NCBI GenBank assembly: GCA_020636045.1
Contig: JACJYP010000003.1
Span: forward strand, 310,001 to 374,000
Direction of reading: 5' to 3'
Length of the DNA stretch: 64,000 bases
Source of the DNA: Lewinellaceae bacterium
Lineage (GTDB): Bacteria > Bacteroidota > Bacteroidia > Chitinophagales > Saprospiraceae
Positions 18,307-27,669 of the stretch are shown here, piece by piece (positions within the stretch are counted from its first letter, which is position 1; each line of letters opens with the position of its first letter). The position numbers and the translations under genes are program-made. The notes below the pieces were generated by a model. The model worked only from the letters and a program-made list of their open reading frames with translations, was not told the DNA's origin and made no database searches.

Positions 18307-21300
18307 TCAGCGATCGTCGAGCCCTTCTTCCACGCCGCGTTCCATTGTTTCGGGAAGTTCCCTGTCGCGATGCATACGACACCAGGGACAATCGTCCTTT
18401 CCGCAACCCCGGTCGAAAGCGCGCGCGCGAATGCCTGCGTACACGTCGCGGATCAGTTGCTCCATCCCTTGTATATCAGCCGCAGAAAAAACGACTTCCT
18501 GGATCGGAAACGCGCCGCGTTTGTCGGGTTCGAGCCATGAGACGGCCGTTTTGCCCACCGGCTCGGGGTACAGGCGCGCGCGTTCGAGCAGGATGCGGTA
18601 GAATGCGAGTTGACGCCAGTATTCACCGCCGTGGGTTTGCTGCTCATCGGGCGGCGCCGTCTTTTTAGGGTCGGGGGCGCCGGTCTTGTAGTCCACGATG
18701 CGGATGCTGCCGTTGTCGAGCCATTCGATCTTGTCGATCACGCCCGTGAGTGGCGCGCCTTCCAGTTCCACGCGGTCGATGCGGCGTTCTACAATGGCGC
18801 GGCGGCGCCAAAAGGGCACCTGTTCCACATGGATGCGCCGCAGGTAGTCTTTGCCGAGTGCCAGGCGCTGGGCGTAGTTTTGCGCAGAAAAATAACCCTG
18901 CTGCCGCTCCATTTCATGCACAAAAATCCGCATCAGGGTTTCGGCGGAAGGCCATTGCTGCTTTTTGTCGGCCTTCATTTTGAGGGTGAATTGCTGCAGG
19001 GCGCCGTGCATGGCTATGCCAAAAGCCGCGGCTTCGCTGACAGCGCCGGGCACCTGCAACACGTCTTCGTAGTAAAACGACAGGGGGCAGCGCAGGTAGC
19101 GGTTGAGTCCGCTGATACTGAGGCTGTATCGCTCCAACCAGGCATCCAGCAAGGCCGGTTCGGGCAGTGCCACCACCGGGCGTTCGGGTTCGAGTAGGAG
19201 CAGGGCCTGCGCTTCGGCAATCAAGCTTGGCGCGATGCTCGCTTCTATAGGCGGCAAACCCGTTTCGTCGAGAAAACGCGAATGCGTCAGGGGTTTGCCG
19301 TCGTCGCTGTGGCGGGCACAGGAAAGGTAAAGGTGGCTTTTGGCCCGCGTCATGGCCACATAGAACAGGCGGCGGCGGGCTTCTCCGGCGTCTTCTTCTC
19401 CCGAAAGGGTCAGCGTAGGCGGCAGAGCGAAGCGCCCGCGGGCGCCGCCCGCGTTCTTTTCCCACATATCATCCACACCATCGATCACAAACACGTGTTC
19501 GAATTCAAGGCCCTTGGCAGCATGCGCCGTCAACAACTGCACACCCGTGCTGATCTCCACGGCCTGCCGCAAGGGCAGGGGCAGGCGATTGTCATCCATG
19601 CTGTCGAGTTGCCCGAGCAGGTGCGTGAGGCCGTCCCCGACCTGTTTGAAGTGATGTGCGGATCGCTCCGTTTCCGTCAGCACAAAACCCGTGAAGGTAT
19701 GCAGCACCTGCAGCAGCCAAATCTTGTCGGACTGGCCGAGCGTCCATTGCAGCAACCCGCTCTGGCTGTACAGCTGTTCGATCAGATGCGGCAAGGGCAG
19801 GTTGTGCACGCCGGCGATCCAGTTTTCAAGACGCCCGGAAAGCCGGAGGTAAGGCTCCGGGTCGGCGATGCCGGCATCTGTTAAGGCATTCCGGTCGGCA
19901 AGTATCGCGCGCCAATGCTGCAGATGCAGCATCCGTTCGCCCGGCGTGGCGTAGCGCCGCGCATTGGCGGCCTCGCCTTCGCTACGGAGCGACAGGGCGA
20001 TGCGGGCCAGGTCGAGCGGACGGAGATTAAAAAAGGCCGCGTGAAGAAGCCGGAAAAGCCGGTGCTCGCCGGAAAACGGCGCCTGCGATTCTTCGTGCAG
20101 ATAAGTGAGCAATTCGCGGAACTGCCGGATCAGCGGCAGTTCAAGAATATCGACGGGGCGTTTGGTCTGGTAGGGAATGCCCTTTTTTTCCAGCAGCGAC
20201 ATGAGGCGGCTTGCCTGCCGGTGCCGCGCATAAATCACGGCGATCTCGTCGGGCTCCGCACCTGCCTGCAAAAGCGCTCCGATCTGCAGGACTACATCGG
20301 CGACTTCGTGCAGCCTGTTTTCATATACCGTCCATTGCGGCATGCCCTGCAGCGCTTTTGCGGCCTCGAGTTGTTTGCCGCCGGCGTCTTCGAACAGGTG
20401 GAGCGCGCGCAGGGTGTTATTCCGGATCACCAGCCCGGCGGCATCAAGGATGTCCTGCGCAGAGCGGTAATTTTCCTGCAACACGACAAGTTCGAGGCCC
20501 TGGCGGTATTTTTCGCCGAAGGCGCGCAGGTTTTCCAGGCGCGCGCCCTGGAATTCGAAAATGCTCTGGTCGTCGTCGCCGACGATAAAAATGTTGGGCG
20601 TGTCCCAGAAGTCGAGCAGCAGGTTGAGCAACTGGAACTGTGCGCCGTTGGTATCCTGAAATTCATCTACCAGGATGTACTGGTACCGCTCCTGATAGAC
20701 CCGCAGCAGGGCTTCGTTTTTTCCGAATGCTGCGATCACCCACAGCAGCATATCCTCGTATTCGTAACGGCCGGCGCGCGTCATGGCACTCAGGTATTTG
20801 GGGTAGAGGTCGGCGGCGGCCTTGAGGCGTTCCAGTTTTTCCGTGACTTCCTGCACAAGGGCCGTTTTGGGGCTTCCTTTTGCGCCGTGGCGGGTATTTT
20901 TTTGGTAAATAAAATCGGGGTTTTGCGGGAGGCCGCTCAGGAACTCGTCGGTACGACGCAAGACGAAACCCGGCGACCAGCCTTCTTTTTTCATGGTGGC
21001 GAACAGGTCGCGCAACTCTGTCTCATAGCGGTAAACGTCTTTTTTCCCTTCGCGCAGCAGATGTTCGGGGGGCAGTTTCGACAGCAACTGCCTGACGATG
21101 CTGATGCGTTCGAGATCGGTCACGGGCTCCATGCCACCGCGGCCGAAGTACTCCAGGTGCTCCTGGATGATGCGGTTGCAAAAGGAATGGAAGGTTGAAA
21201 TGGCGACGCGGTGCGCCTCCGGGCCGATGCGTTCGAGCAGACGCTGCCGCATGGCATGCGCGCCGGCGTCGGTGAAGGTGAGGCAAAGCACGTTTTGCGA

Positions 21301-21483
21301 ACGAGCGTCGGTATCGAGCAGGATCTTGCCGATGCGCGCGGTCAGGACGTGCGTCTTTCCTGTACCGGGTCCGGCCACGACGAGCACGGGGCCTTCCGTC
21401 TGCTCCACCGCGCGCCGCTGGGCGGCGTTGAGGGTGTCGAGAAAGGCGCGAAAGGCGTCGTTGCGGGCCTGGAGATCGGACAT
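18307..21483 (-). CDS. UvrD/AddA-like superfamily 1 helicase fused to a PD-(D/E)XK nuclease domain
   Basis: 1058 residues. The N terminus is a UvrD-type SF1 helicase: Walker A GPGTGKTH (38-45), then ILVDEFQDTNGAQ and VGDDDQSIFEFQGA (motifs II and III). QLLTAHAAKGLEFEHVF is a later motif, and RRLFYVAMTRAK is motif VI. The last ~250 residues carry a RecB/AddB-type nuclease with the core IRIVDYKTG. Four cysteines (LRCPLSFYYE near its start, then GCGKDDCPWC near the end) are arranged as in iron-sulphur nuclease domains of AddB. It is likely to act in recombinational repair of double-strand breaks. Only one chain is visible here; whether it partners another AddAB-like subunit cannot be told. The downstream gene on the strand is convergent. 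Confidence 0.88.
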   Translation of the reverse strand: MSDLQARNDAFRAFLDTLNAAQRRAVEQTEGPVLVVAGPGTGKTHVLTARIGKILLDTDARSQNVLCLTFTDAGAHAMRQRLLERIGPEAHRVAISTFHSFCNRIIQEHLEYFGRGGMEPVTDLERISIVRQLLSKLPPEHLLREGKKDVYRYETELRDLFATMKKEGWSPGFVLRRTDEFLSGLPQNPDFIYQKNTRHGAKGSPKTALVQEVTEKLERLKAAADLYPKYLSAMTRAGRYEYEDMLLWVIAAFGKNEALLRVYQERYQYILVDEFQDTNGAQFQLLNLLLDFWDTPNIFIVGDDDQSIFEFQGARLENLRAFGEKYRQGLELVVLQENYRSAQDILDAAGLVIRNNTLRALHLFEDAGGKQLEAAKALQGMPQWTVYENRLHEVADVVLQIGALLQAGAEPDEIAVIYARHRQASRLMSLLEKKGIPYQTKRPVDILELPLIRQFRELLTYLHEESQAPFSGEHRLFRLLHAAFFNLRPLDLARIALSLRSEGEAANARRYATPGERMLHLQHWRAILADRNALTDAGIADPEPYLRLSGRLENWIAGVHNLPLPHLIEQLYSQSGLLQWTLGQSDKIWLLQVLHTFTGFVLTETERSAHHFKQVGDGLTHLLGQLDSMDDNRLPLPLRQAVEISTGVQLLTAHAAKGLEFEHVFVIDGVDDMWEKNAGGARGRFALPPTLTLSGEEDAGEARRRLFYVAMTRAKSHLYLSCARHSDDGKPLTHSRFLDETGLPPIEASIAPSLIAEAQALLLLEPERPVVALPEPALLDAWLERYSLSISGLNRYLRCPLSFYYEDVLQVPGAVSEAAAFGIAMHGALQQFTLKMKADKKQQWPSAETLMRIFVHEMERQQGYFSAQNYAQRLALGKDYLRRIHVEQVPFWRRRAIVERRIDRVELEGAPLTGVIDKIEWLDNGSIRIVDYKTGAPDPKKTAPPDEQQTHGGEYWRQLAFYRILLERARLYPEPVGKTAVSWLEPDKRGAFPIQEVVFSAADIQGMEQLIRDVYAGIRARAFDRGCGKDDCPWCRMHRDRELPETMERGVEEGLDDR

Positions 21484-21543
21484 GGATATCGCGTATTGCG
21501 GAAAAGGTACAACTAAGCAGCGAAATGCCCTGTCTGCCAGCCC

Positions 21544-21948
21544 TTAGGCGGGCAGACTCTGACACAACTCTACCAGCACGCCGCCGCTCGATTTGGGGTG
21601 CAGGAAGGCCACGAGTTTGTTGTCGGCGCCGCGTTTCGGTTCGCGGTTGAGCGGCACAAAGCCTTCGGATTCAAGGCGTTCGATCTCTGCGCGGATGTCG
21701 TCGACTTCAAAGGCGATGTGGTGGATGCCTTCACCGCGTTTTTCGATGAACTTTGCGATGGGGCTGTCCGGATCGGAAGCCTCCAGCAATTCGATCTTGC
21801 TTTCCCCGATGCGGAAAAAGGAGGTGGCGACTTTTTCGCTTTCCACCGTTTCTACTTTGTAATGCGCTTCGCCGAGGAGCCGGCGGAACAATTCGTTGCT
21901 CGCCGCCATGTCCTTCACAGCGATGCCGATATGGTCAATTTGTTTCAT
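21544..21948 (-). CDS. mce: Methylmalonyl-CoA epimerase
   Basis: 134 residues from the ATG at 21948 (MKQIDHIGIAV); upstream in-frame codons run into the repeat and are not part of the protein. It is a single VOC/glyoxalase-fold protein with metal ligands in DHIGIAV (H6), IHHIAFEV and VLVELCQ, the normal length and motif layout of the epimerase. It interconverts (S)- and (R)-methylmalonyl-CoA between propionyl-CoA carboxylase and methylmalonyl-CoA mutase. The stop codon is 60 bases upstream of the helicase start on the same strand. Confidence 0.92.
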   Translation of the reverse strand: MKQIDHIGIAVKDMAASNELFRRLLGEAHYKVETVESEKVATSFFRIGESKIELLEASDPDSPIAKFIEKRGEGIHHIAFEVDDIRAEIERLESEGFVPLNREPKRGADNKLVAFLHPKSSGGVLVELCQSLPA

Positions 21949-21982
21949 GAAATATCGCCCCTTGCGGGGAGGGTCGTGAATG

Positions 21983-22090
21983 AAAGTAGGCAGCAGGCGG
22001 TGGCAGTTGGCAGTGTTGATATTGGTAGAAATTGCTGAGCAAAAAAGGCCTCTGTTTCCTGTTACTGCCAACTGCTACTGCCAACTTCTT
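21983..22090. repeat. GGCAGT-word inverted-repeat element
   Basis: The left arm, 21987-22015, contains GTAGGCAGCAGGCGGTGGCA and GTTGGCAGT. The right arm, about 22065-22088, reads ACTGCCAACTGCTACTGCCA, its approximate reverse complement. Together they enclose about 50 bases. The words are the same as in the element at 16981 and in the remnant at 11213. Confidence 0.75.
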
Positions 22091-22104
22091 ATCATTAGAA
22101 CCAA

Positions 22105-22135
22105 CCGGCCCTGCCGTAGGAGCCGGCCTTTTTAT
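22105..22135. terminator. Hairpin near the 3' end of the HU/SPOR gene
   Basis: CCGGC (22105-22109) pairs with GCCGG (22122-22126). The T-run follows on the plus strand (CCTTTTTA), while the gene that ends here is on the minus strand, so its role as that gene's terminator is uncertain. Confidence 0.4.
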
Positions 22136-23259
22136 TTCTTTTTGATCCAGATATTCTTCTCTCCCGTGAGGTTTTGCAAGGTGACGATCTTGTCCTGCAC
22201 CTCGCTGATGTTGTTGTACCGGAATTGAATGCCGACCTGGTAGCCGCCTTTTTTCAGCGCGTACACGGCGAAGCCTTCTTCCTGGAGCAGTTGTTCCAGG
22301 CGATCTGCATTGGCTTTTTCGCGCAGGGTCGCCACGACCAGTATGCATTCGCGGCCGCCCTTGGCAGCGGTTTGCGCCGTGCGGGATTCTTCACGCGCCG
22401 CGGCCATTTTTTCCGCCATGGAAGCCTGGGCATCCGCTTCGATCTCCGGGTCGTCCTTTGTCAGGGTGATGGTCGTTTCTTCGGGCTGAGGCGGCTTTTC
22501 CGATTTTCTGGGCGGCTCGTTGGTGATCACGGAGCCCGGAGACTGATTTGCCGTGCGTTCCGTGTTATCCGCGGCGGCAGTCTTTACTGCATTCGTCTGG
22601 TAACGGTACAGCCAGATCGCCCCGGCCAGGGCGCCGAGCAGCAATGTGATGCCGAGTGCCGTTACCCAACCGGTGCCCGAACGCGTCGGTTGTGGCGTGT
22701 AGGGTTCGGGCATCGGCGGCGGCGGCGGTGTGCCGGATGCAGACGATGTGGTAGCTGCCGTTGTCACAGGAGCCGTCGTTACTGCGGGAGCAGGGGGCGG
22801 CGTCGGTATTTCAGCGGCTTTTTCCACTTCCCGGGAGCGGGCAAGCGGAGAAAATTGCAGCGGCGGCAGGCCGAATGATTCTGGATTGAAGTTGGTGGTA
22901 TCGGGTAAAAACTGTATTTTCTGGATGTAGTTTTTGTACAAACGACCCACATTGGGCAGCGTCACGATCTCGCGCTGGTTGAGCAGATCCTGTATTTTTT
23001 CCACGTACTCGTCCACGGCTTTGCGCGCTTCTTCCGTCGGAATGCCTTGTTCAGCAGCGATATCGCCCACCAGAATGCCGTCGTCGCCGGCCTGGTTTTC
23101 ATTGAACGTAAGCGATTTGGATGGCGGCATCACGGTACCTCCGACATAATCGGTCGTTGCCGGCGATTTGGTGGCGGTAAAGGTTCCGAAAGCAGGAATG
23201 GTCAGCGCATCGTGTAAAAAAAGCAGCTTCTCTATGTGGGCAGGTATATCGATTTGCAT
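22132..23259 (-). CDS. HU-CCDC81-like and SPOR domain envelope protein
   Basis: 375 residues. The N-terminal ~115 residues resemble the bacterial HU-CCDC81 domains (IPAFGTFTATKSPATTDYVG and IVTLPNVGRLYKN). A Pro/Thr-rich linker (150-195) and one transmembrane helix (about 198-218, WVTALGITLLLGALAGAIWLY) follow, then an acidic/basic linker. The last ~70 residues are a SPOR-type domain (ECILVVATLREKANADRLEQ onward). SPOR domains bind denuded peptidoglycan at division sites. The topology puts the HU-like part in the cytoplasm and SPOR in the periplasm. This architecture is common in Bacteroidota; the function is inferred as division or envelope organisation. Confidence 0.82.
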   Translation of the reverse strand: MQIDIPAHIEKLLFLHDALTIPAFGTFTATKSPATTDYVGGTVMPPSKSLTFNENQAGDDGILVGDIAAEQGIPTEEARKAVDEYVEKIQDLLNQREIVTLPNVGRLYKNYIQKIQFLPDTTNFNPESFGLPPLQFSPLARSREVEKAAEIPTPPPAPAVTTAPVTTAATTSSASGTPPPPPMPEPYTPQPTRSGTGWVTALGITLLLGALAGAIWLYRYQTNAVKTAAADNTERTANQSPGSVITNEPPRKSEKPPQPEETTITLTKDDPEIEADAQASMAEKMAAAREESRTAQTAAKGGRECILVVATLREKANADRLEQLLQEEGFAVYALKKGGYQVGIQFRYNNISEVQDKIVTLQNLTGEKNIWIKKK

Positions 23260-23335
23260 GGTCGGGATAATTGATGATTGGCGTATCGGGTTAAGAGATT
23301 AACATATTTAAACAATTATTCTGCCAAAAAGTGTG

Positions 23336-23357
23336 CAAAAGTATGACTTTTTCATAC
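23336..23357. promoter_or_regulatory. Possible -7 box and operator-like palindrome
   Basis: TACTTTTG on the minus strand (23343-23336) fits TAnnTTTG 77 bases upstream of the HU/SPOR start. It overlaps GTATGACTTTTTCATAC (23341-23357), a 6-bp inverted repeat with a 5-base spacer, a plausible repressor site between the two divergent genes. Confidence 0.3.
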
Positions 23358-23429
23358 GATAAGCACTGGTATACAATGCTGTAAACGGAAAAAACCCTGT
23401 ATTGGTATTTCTCGTAATTCCTTTACTGC

Positions 23430-23464
23430 TTTGGTGTAAAAAAAACAATAAGCTTGTAATTTTG
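23430..23464 (+). promoter_or_regulatory. Putative Bacteroidota promoter of the NrtR-like gene
   Basis: TTTG (23430-23433) is separated by 23 bases from TAATTTTG (23457-23464), an exact TAnnTTTG, 26 bases before the ATG. The spacer is slightly long for the consensus of about 19-21. Confidence 0.4.
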
Positions 23465-23490
23465 GCACCACCATACACAGCAAAGAATAT

Positions 23491-24195
23491 ATGAGCGAAG
23501 TTGAAAGCTTTTTTAAATCGGCTTTCTCCGTCGACAATGTCATTTTTGGTTTCGATGGAGGTGATTTAAAGGTTTTATTGATCCAGCGCGGCGCGGCGCC
23601 TTATAAAGGAAAATGGGCCTTGCCAGGCGATCTGGTATATCCCAATGAAGACCTGGACACTGCTGCCGAACGCGTTCTCGAACAACTCACCGGACTACGA
23701 GGGGTATATCTGGAACAGGTCAAGGCATTCGGCGCGGTCGATCGCCATCCGTTGGGCCGGGTGATCACCGTGGCCTATTTTTCATTGATCAAGATCAGCG
23801 ACTACACCGTGACGCCGGCCTCGTTCGCCCAGTCGGCCAAATGGCATACCGTGACCAAGGTGGGCGATCTCGCGTTCGATCACAATGAAATTCTGGAAAG
23901 TTGCCTGAAAAAACTGCGGCGCAAGGTCCGCATGACGCCTATCGGGTTCGAATTGCTGCCGCCCAAATTCACGCTGACGGAGTTGCAGCAACTATACGAA
24001 TCTATCCTGATCCCGCCCAAGAGCAAAAAGCGCATCGACAAACGCAATTTCAGGAAAAAAATACTGTCGACCAATCTGTTGCACGACCTCAATGAAGTGC
24101 AGGAAGGAGTGGCCCATCGCCCTGCTAAACTATACAGGTTTGACCGCAACAAATACGAACAACTGATCGCGGAGGGTTACAGTTTCGATATTTAA
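23491..24195 (+). CDS. NrtR-like regulator: Nudix domain plus winged helix
   Basis: 234 residues. The N-terminal ~140 residues have the Nudix fold (VDNVIFGFDGGDLKVLLIQR, WALPGDLVYPNEDL), but the Nudix box is degraded: ERVLEQLTGL stands where REUXEEXGU is expected. Hydrolysis is therefore doubtful. The C-terminal ~80 residues are a winged helix (FTLTELQQLYESIL, then KRNFRKKILSTNLL and RPAKLYRFD). This is the layout of NrtR and of the related sugar-responsive Bacteroidota regulators, in which the Nudix part senses a nucleotide or sugar ligand. The target genes are not evident; the divergent HU/SPOR gene and the gene itself are candidates. It converges on the next gene with 12 bases between. Confidence 0.82.
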   Translation: MSEVESFFKSAFSVDNVIFGFDGGDLKVLLIQRGAAPYKGKWALPGDLVYPNEDLDTAAERVLEQLTGLRGVYLEQVKAFGAVDRHPLGRVITVAYFSLIKISDYTVTPASFAQSAKWHTVTKVGDLAFDHNEILESCLKKLRRKVRMTPIGFELLPPKFTLTELQQLYESILIPPKSKKRIDKRNFRKKILSTNLLHDLNEVQEGVAHRPAKLYRFDRNKYEQLIAEGYSFDI

Positions 24196-24207
24196 ATTCG
24201 AGCAAAT

Positions 24208-26499
24208 TTATTCGTAGCGGACCAGCAGTTTGCCGGTGATATGCTGCCCTGCCGCCGTGACCTCCACAAAATAGACGCCGGGTTCCCAATTTCTTACGGA
24301 AATGCTGAAGGGGCTGTCGGCCGAGTTGCCGGAGGCCATCAATTGGCCGAGTGCATTGTAGGCGCGCCATTGTGCCGGAGCGGGCTCGGGCAATTGTACC
24401 CGCACCCAGGCAGAAGTCGGGTTGGGGCTCAGTTGCAGTACCGGCGCCGGCGTGTCAACCGTTGTCGTAGGCGTCGTGCAATCTACCAATACGGTTTTGT
24501 AAATATTGAGACCGCCGCGCAGGTTGCCGTCCACCATTTCCAGGATACCGTCGAAGTCGAGGTCTGCAAAAGCGGGGCTGCTGCGTTCGCCGTCGTCCGT
24601 ATTTCCCCAGTTCAAAGAGATCTCCGAAAAGGGGTCGGCGGTCGCCGAGATATTGTCATATACTTCGATCTTTCCGTTGACGCCGCCGGTGATCAGGTTC
24701 GGGCCGTCGGGGGTTATGACGACTGTCGGTGCGCTGTACCCCACGCCGTTGACGATGATCTCGGTATCCACACCGCCGATCTTGGCAATGCTGGGCTGGT
24801 TTGAAAATGCAGGCTGGGTAGCCGTGCCGGTATTTTTGAAAAAGTTGATATTTCCCTGAAATTCACCCATCAGTATATCATTCAGTCCGTCGCCGTCAAG
24901 GTCGAATATGACCGGCGTGGAGGAAGAACCGACGTCCATTGAAACCCACATGGGGTTAAAATCCTGCTGGAAGGTCATGGGGTTGTTGGGGCCTGCGGTA
25001 TTGCGGAAACAATAGAGCCAGCCGCCGTAGTTGCCGATCAGCAGGTCGAGGTCGTTGTCGCCGTCGATATCGCCGAAAGTGGGCGCAAAATCGTAATCAT
25101 TGGGGGAATACTGCGACATGCCGAGCCAGTCGGTATCCACCAGATCGAAGCGCGGCTGCCAGGGCGTGCCTACGTTCAGAAATAAATAGAGGCTGCTGTT
25201 ATTGGAATTGCCGGGGTCGAAGGGAATATAGTAGCCGTTGTTGCCCACTACCAGATCGGGTAGCCCGTCGCCGTTGACATCGGCGACAACGGGGTGCGTC
25301 ACCGTGCCCAGGTCGATCATTTCATCGACAAAGAGCGATTTGGTCTGCAACTCGAAATGTGTGCCCGTAGAAGCCGTATTCCTGTAGTACCACACACAGG
25401 TGCGGTCTTCACTGATGCTTTTGCTGTTGGGCGATATCAGCAGGTCCTTTTTGCCGTCGTTATCGATATCGAGATGGTAAGCCGCCGGGAATGTGTACAA
25501 CTGCACCAGGACGTCGTAAGACGGGAAAAGTGTATCCAGCCCGGTCATCCACGCTTGGTTCGTCGATCCGCCGTTGGTAAACATGCCCAGGCATTCGAAT
25601 GACAGATTGCCCAGAAGCAGGTCTTTGTCGCCGTCATTATCCTGATCATAGGTAAGCACCGCAGCGCCCGGGTGCCGTGCTTCACGATCATCGGCACTTT
25701 CATCTTCCGGGCCGCCAAAGCAGGGGGCGCAGCAATTCGGATCGTCGCTCAGGGTGGCCCGGCAGGCTTCCAGTCCGTTTTCGTAAAACTTCCCCCAGCA
25801 GTCGTCGACGCGCGTAAACTGCAGGCTGTCAAGTCCGTAGCCCTTTTCCACCGATTCGTTGCGCAAAAACCAGAGGTGGGTGGTATTGCCTGCGGCAAAG
25901 GTCACGATATCGAGGTCGCCGTCACCGTCGATATCGTCGACGGAAGGGATATCTGTTTTGGCGATGGAAAGATTGTTGAGGAAGCCCGGCTGGTTGGAGG
26001 GATACCAGATCAGATAAGGATCGCAGGCCGGACAGATCGGGTAGTAAAATTTGAACGGCGTGAATTTGAGCATGTTATTCTCGTAATAGCCGCGAAACAC
26101 CTGCATTTCCTGGGAGCCGTCCTGCAGGGAAGCGCAAAAAATATCCGCCGCGCCGTCCTGGTTGTAGTCGCGCATGAGCGCGTAATCGACGAGTTTGGGG
26201 AAGTTACAGGCGTATTCCGGCGCGTAGGTATAGCCATTTACGCCGATCGTGCCGTCATTGAGGAATGTCAGTACGACGTTGCCCGCGCGGTCGAACACGA
26301 CCAGGTCCTGGATGCCGTCGTTGTTCAGATCGGCCGACGAGAACTGCGCATTGTTGAGCCCTCCGGCAAAGGCGTATTTCAGATTTTTTCCATTGATGCT
26401 GGCCGGCACTTCCATACGTTGGAACATCTCATCCTGGGCAAGGGCCGGGTGGGCCAGGAAAATGAGGACGGGAAAAAATATCGGGAGGCTGATGCGCAT
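24208..26499 (-). CDS. FG-GAP/VCBS-repeat protein secreted by T9SS
   Basis: 763 residues from the ATG at 26499, which gives a clean signal peptide (MRISLPIFFPVLIFLAHPAL, cleaved after ALAQ). The body has many Asp-rich beta-propeller repeats of the FG-GAP/VCBS type (SADLNNDGIQDLVVFD, VDDIDGDGDLDIVTF, FGDIDGDNDLDLLIGN, IFDLDGDGLNDILMGE), whose DxDxDG loops would bind calcium. The last ~80 residues (VLQLSPNPTSAWVRVQLPE ... GKLLVRYE) form a T9SS type A sorting domain. It is likely a surface or released protein; the function is unknown. Antisense open frames within it are compositional. Confidence 0.9.
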   Translation of the reverse strand: MRISLPIFFPVLIFLAHPALAQDEMFQRMEVPASINGKNLKYAFAGGLNNAQFSSADLNNDGIQDLVVFDRAGNVVLTFLNDGTIGVNGYTYAPEYACNFPKLVDYALMRDYNQDGAADIFCASLQDGSQEMQVFRGYYENNMLKFTPFKFYYPICPACDPYLIWYPSNQPGFLNNLSIAKTDIPSVDDIDGDGDLDIVTFAAGNTTHLWFLRNESVEKGYGLDSLQFTRVDDCWGKFYENGLEACRATLSDDPNCCAPCFGGPEDESADDREARHPGAAVLTYDQDNDGDKDLLLGNLSFECLGMFTNGGSTNQAWMTGLDTLFPSYDVLVQLYTFPAAYHLDIDNDGKKDLLISPNSKSISEDRTCVWYYRNTASTGTHFELQTKSLFVDEMIDLGTVTHPVVADVNGDGLPDLVVGNNGYYIPFDPGNSNNSSLYLFLNVGTPWQPRFDLVDTDWLGMSQYSPNDYDFAPTFGDIDGDNDLDLLIGNYGGWLYCFRNTAGPNNPMTFQQDFNPMWVSMDVGSSSTPVIFDLDGDGLNDILMGEFQGNINFFKNTGTATQPAFSNQPSIAKIGGVDTEIIVNGVGYSAPTVVITPDGPNLITGGVNGKIEVYDNISATADPFSEISLNWGNTDDGERSSPAFADLDFDGILEMVDGNLRGGLNIYKTVLVDCTTPTTTVDTPAPVLQLSPNPTSAWVRVQLPEPAPAQWRAYNALGQLMASGNSADSPFSISVRNWEPGVYFVEVTAAGQHITGKLLVRYE

Positions 26500-26619
26500 G
26501 AAGGATGGATTTTTTTGGAAAAAAACGAACTTGTCGGGCAAATGTACACTGAAACAGACAACGCACCCGGCACGATCCCCCCGACCGTCAGGGTTTGACA
26601 AAATTCAGACACAGGCACC

Positions 26620-27207
26620 ATGATCTACGAATTCAACGGCTACCGGCCCGTCGTCCACGAGAGCGCATTTATCCACCCGCAGGCTGCCGTCACCGGCAAT
26701 GTCATCATCGGCCGCGACGTATATGTAGGACCCGGCGCGGCCATCCGCGGCGACTGGGGGCAGATCGTCATAGGAGATGGATGTAATGTGCAGGAAAACT
26801 GCACCATCCATATGTTTCCGGGGGTGACGGTTCATCTGCATGAAGCGGCGCATATCGGCCACGGCGCCATCATTCACGGCGCTGTTATCGGGCGGAACAG
26901 CATGATCGGTATGAATGCGGTCATCATGGACGAAGTGGAGATCGGCACGGAATGTATCGTCGGCGCGCTTTGCTTCCTGAAAAGCGGTGAAAAGATACCC
27001 GACAGGAGTCTGGTGGTCGGGAATCCGGGCAAGGTGATCAGACAGGTGAGCGACGAGATGATCGCCTGGAAAACCAAAGGCACAGAATTGTACCGGCAGT
27101 TGCCGGCGGATTGTTATAAAAGCCTTCGCCCCTGCGAGCCCCTTCGGGAAATGCCGGCCGACAGAAAAGCAATGGAAGGCAACTACAGGGTCTGGAAAAA
27201 GACATGA
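26620..27207 (+). CDS. paaY: Left-handed beta-helix hexapeptide protein, PaaY/gamma-carbonic-anhydrase type
   Basis: 195 residues, matching the length of PaaY. Hexapeptide repeats (VTGNVIIGRDVYVGPGAAIR, VIIGDGCNVQEN-type) build the left-handed helix. Zinc-ligand histidines occur in CTIHMFPG and AHIGHGAIIHGA. The family includes PaaY (a thioesterase protecting phenylacetate catabolism), CaiE and gamma carbonic anhydrases. The long C-terminal tail (CYKSLRPCEPLRE) is typical of PaaY/CaiE. No paa cluster is visible nearby, so the pathway remains open. Confidence 0.7.
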   Translation: MIYEFNGYRPVVHESAFIHPQAAVTGNVIIGRDVYVGPGAAIRGDWGQIVIGDGCNVQENCTIHMFPGVTVHLHEAAHIGHGAIIHGAVIGRNSMIGMNAVIMDEVEIGTECIVGALCFLKSGEKIPDRSLVVGNPGKVIRQVSDEMIAWKTKGTELYRQLPADCYKSLRPCEPLREMPADRKAMEGNYRVWKKT

Positions 27208-27245
27208 TGCACAGATGAAATATTTTCCTAAAAAAACGAACCCGA

Positions 27246-27278
27246 CTTGGCCATTTTGCCTTTGGAAATATATCTTTG
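27246..27278 (+). promoter_or_regulatory. Bacteroidota sigma-A promoter of the tRNA operon
   Basis: CTTG (27246-27249) as the -33 element and an exact TAnnTTTG, TATCTTTG (27271-27278), are separated by 21 bases. About 170 bases of leader precede the first tRNA. Confidence 0.6.
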
Positions 27279-27449
27279 CACCCGCTTTAAACGAAAAGCA
27301 GATTTTCGACATCTTTTGGCATCAATATTGACGGCCAATTGCTCCCAAACGACAGAAGAAGGCAGCGGATGATTTGCCGGAATATTTCAGCGGCAACGCA
27401 TCCCGAAGGCGATCGAAAAGGACATGTGGGCGAAAGTTGAAAACGATAT

Positions 27450-27524
27450 GCCGGATTAGCTCAGCGGTAGAGCAGCTGATTCGTAATCAGCAGGTCGCGG
27501 GTTCAAATCCCGTGTCCGGCTCCA
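27450..27524 (+). tRNA. tRNA-Thr (CGT)
   Basis: A full cloverleaf is present. The acceptor GCCGGAT (27450-27456) pairs with GTCCGGC (27514-27520). The anticodon arm is GCTGA/TCAGC with loop TTCGTAA, giving anticodon CGT (27482-27484). The T arm has GTTCAAATC, and the CCA is encoded at 27522-27524. Confidence 0.97.
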
Positions 27525-27536
27525 TAAACAGGAATT

Positions 27537-27613
<77 letters not shown>

Positions 27614-27669
27614 ACTATGGGCCGTTGGCAAGCAACACGCCGATAACGAACCCACTCAAATTTCCCTGG

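Noticed and set aside
19915..21198. Plus-strand open frame opposite the UvrD-like helicase
   Set aside because: Antisense shadow; the minus-strand product has all helicase motifs.
23491..24195. Catalytically active Nudix hydrolase
   Set aside because: The Nudix box lacks the usual REUXEEXGU residues and a winged helix follows, so a regulator is more likely.
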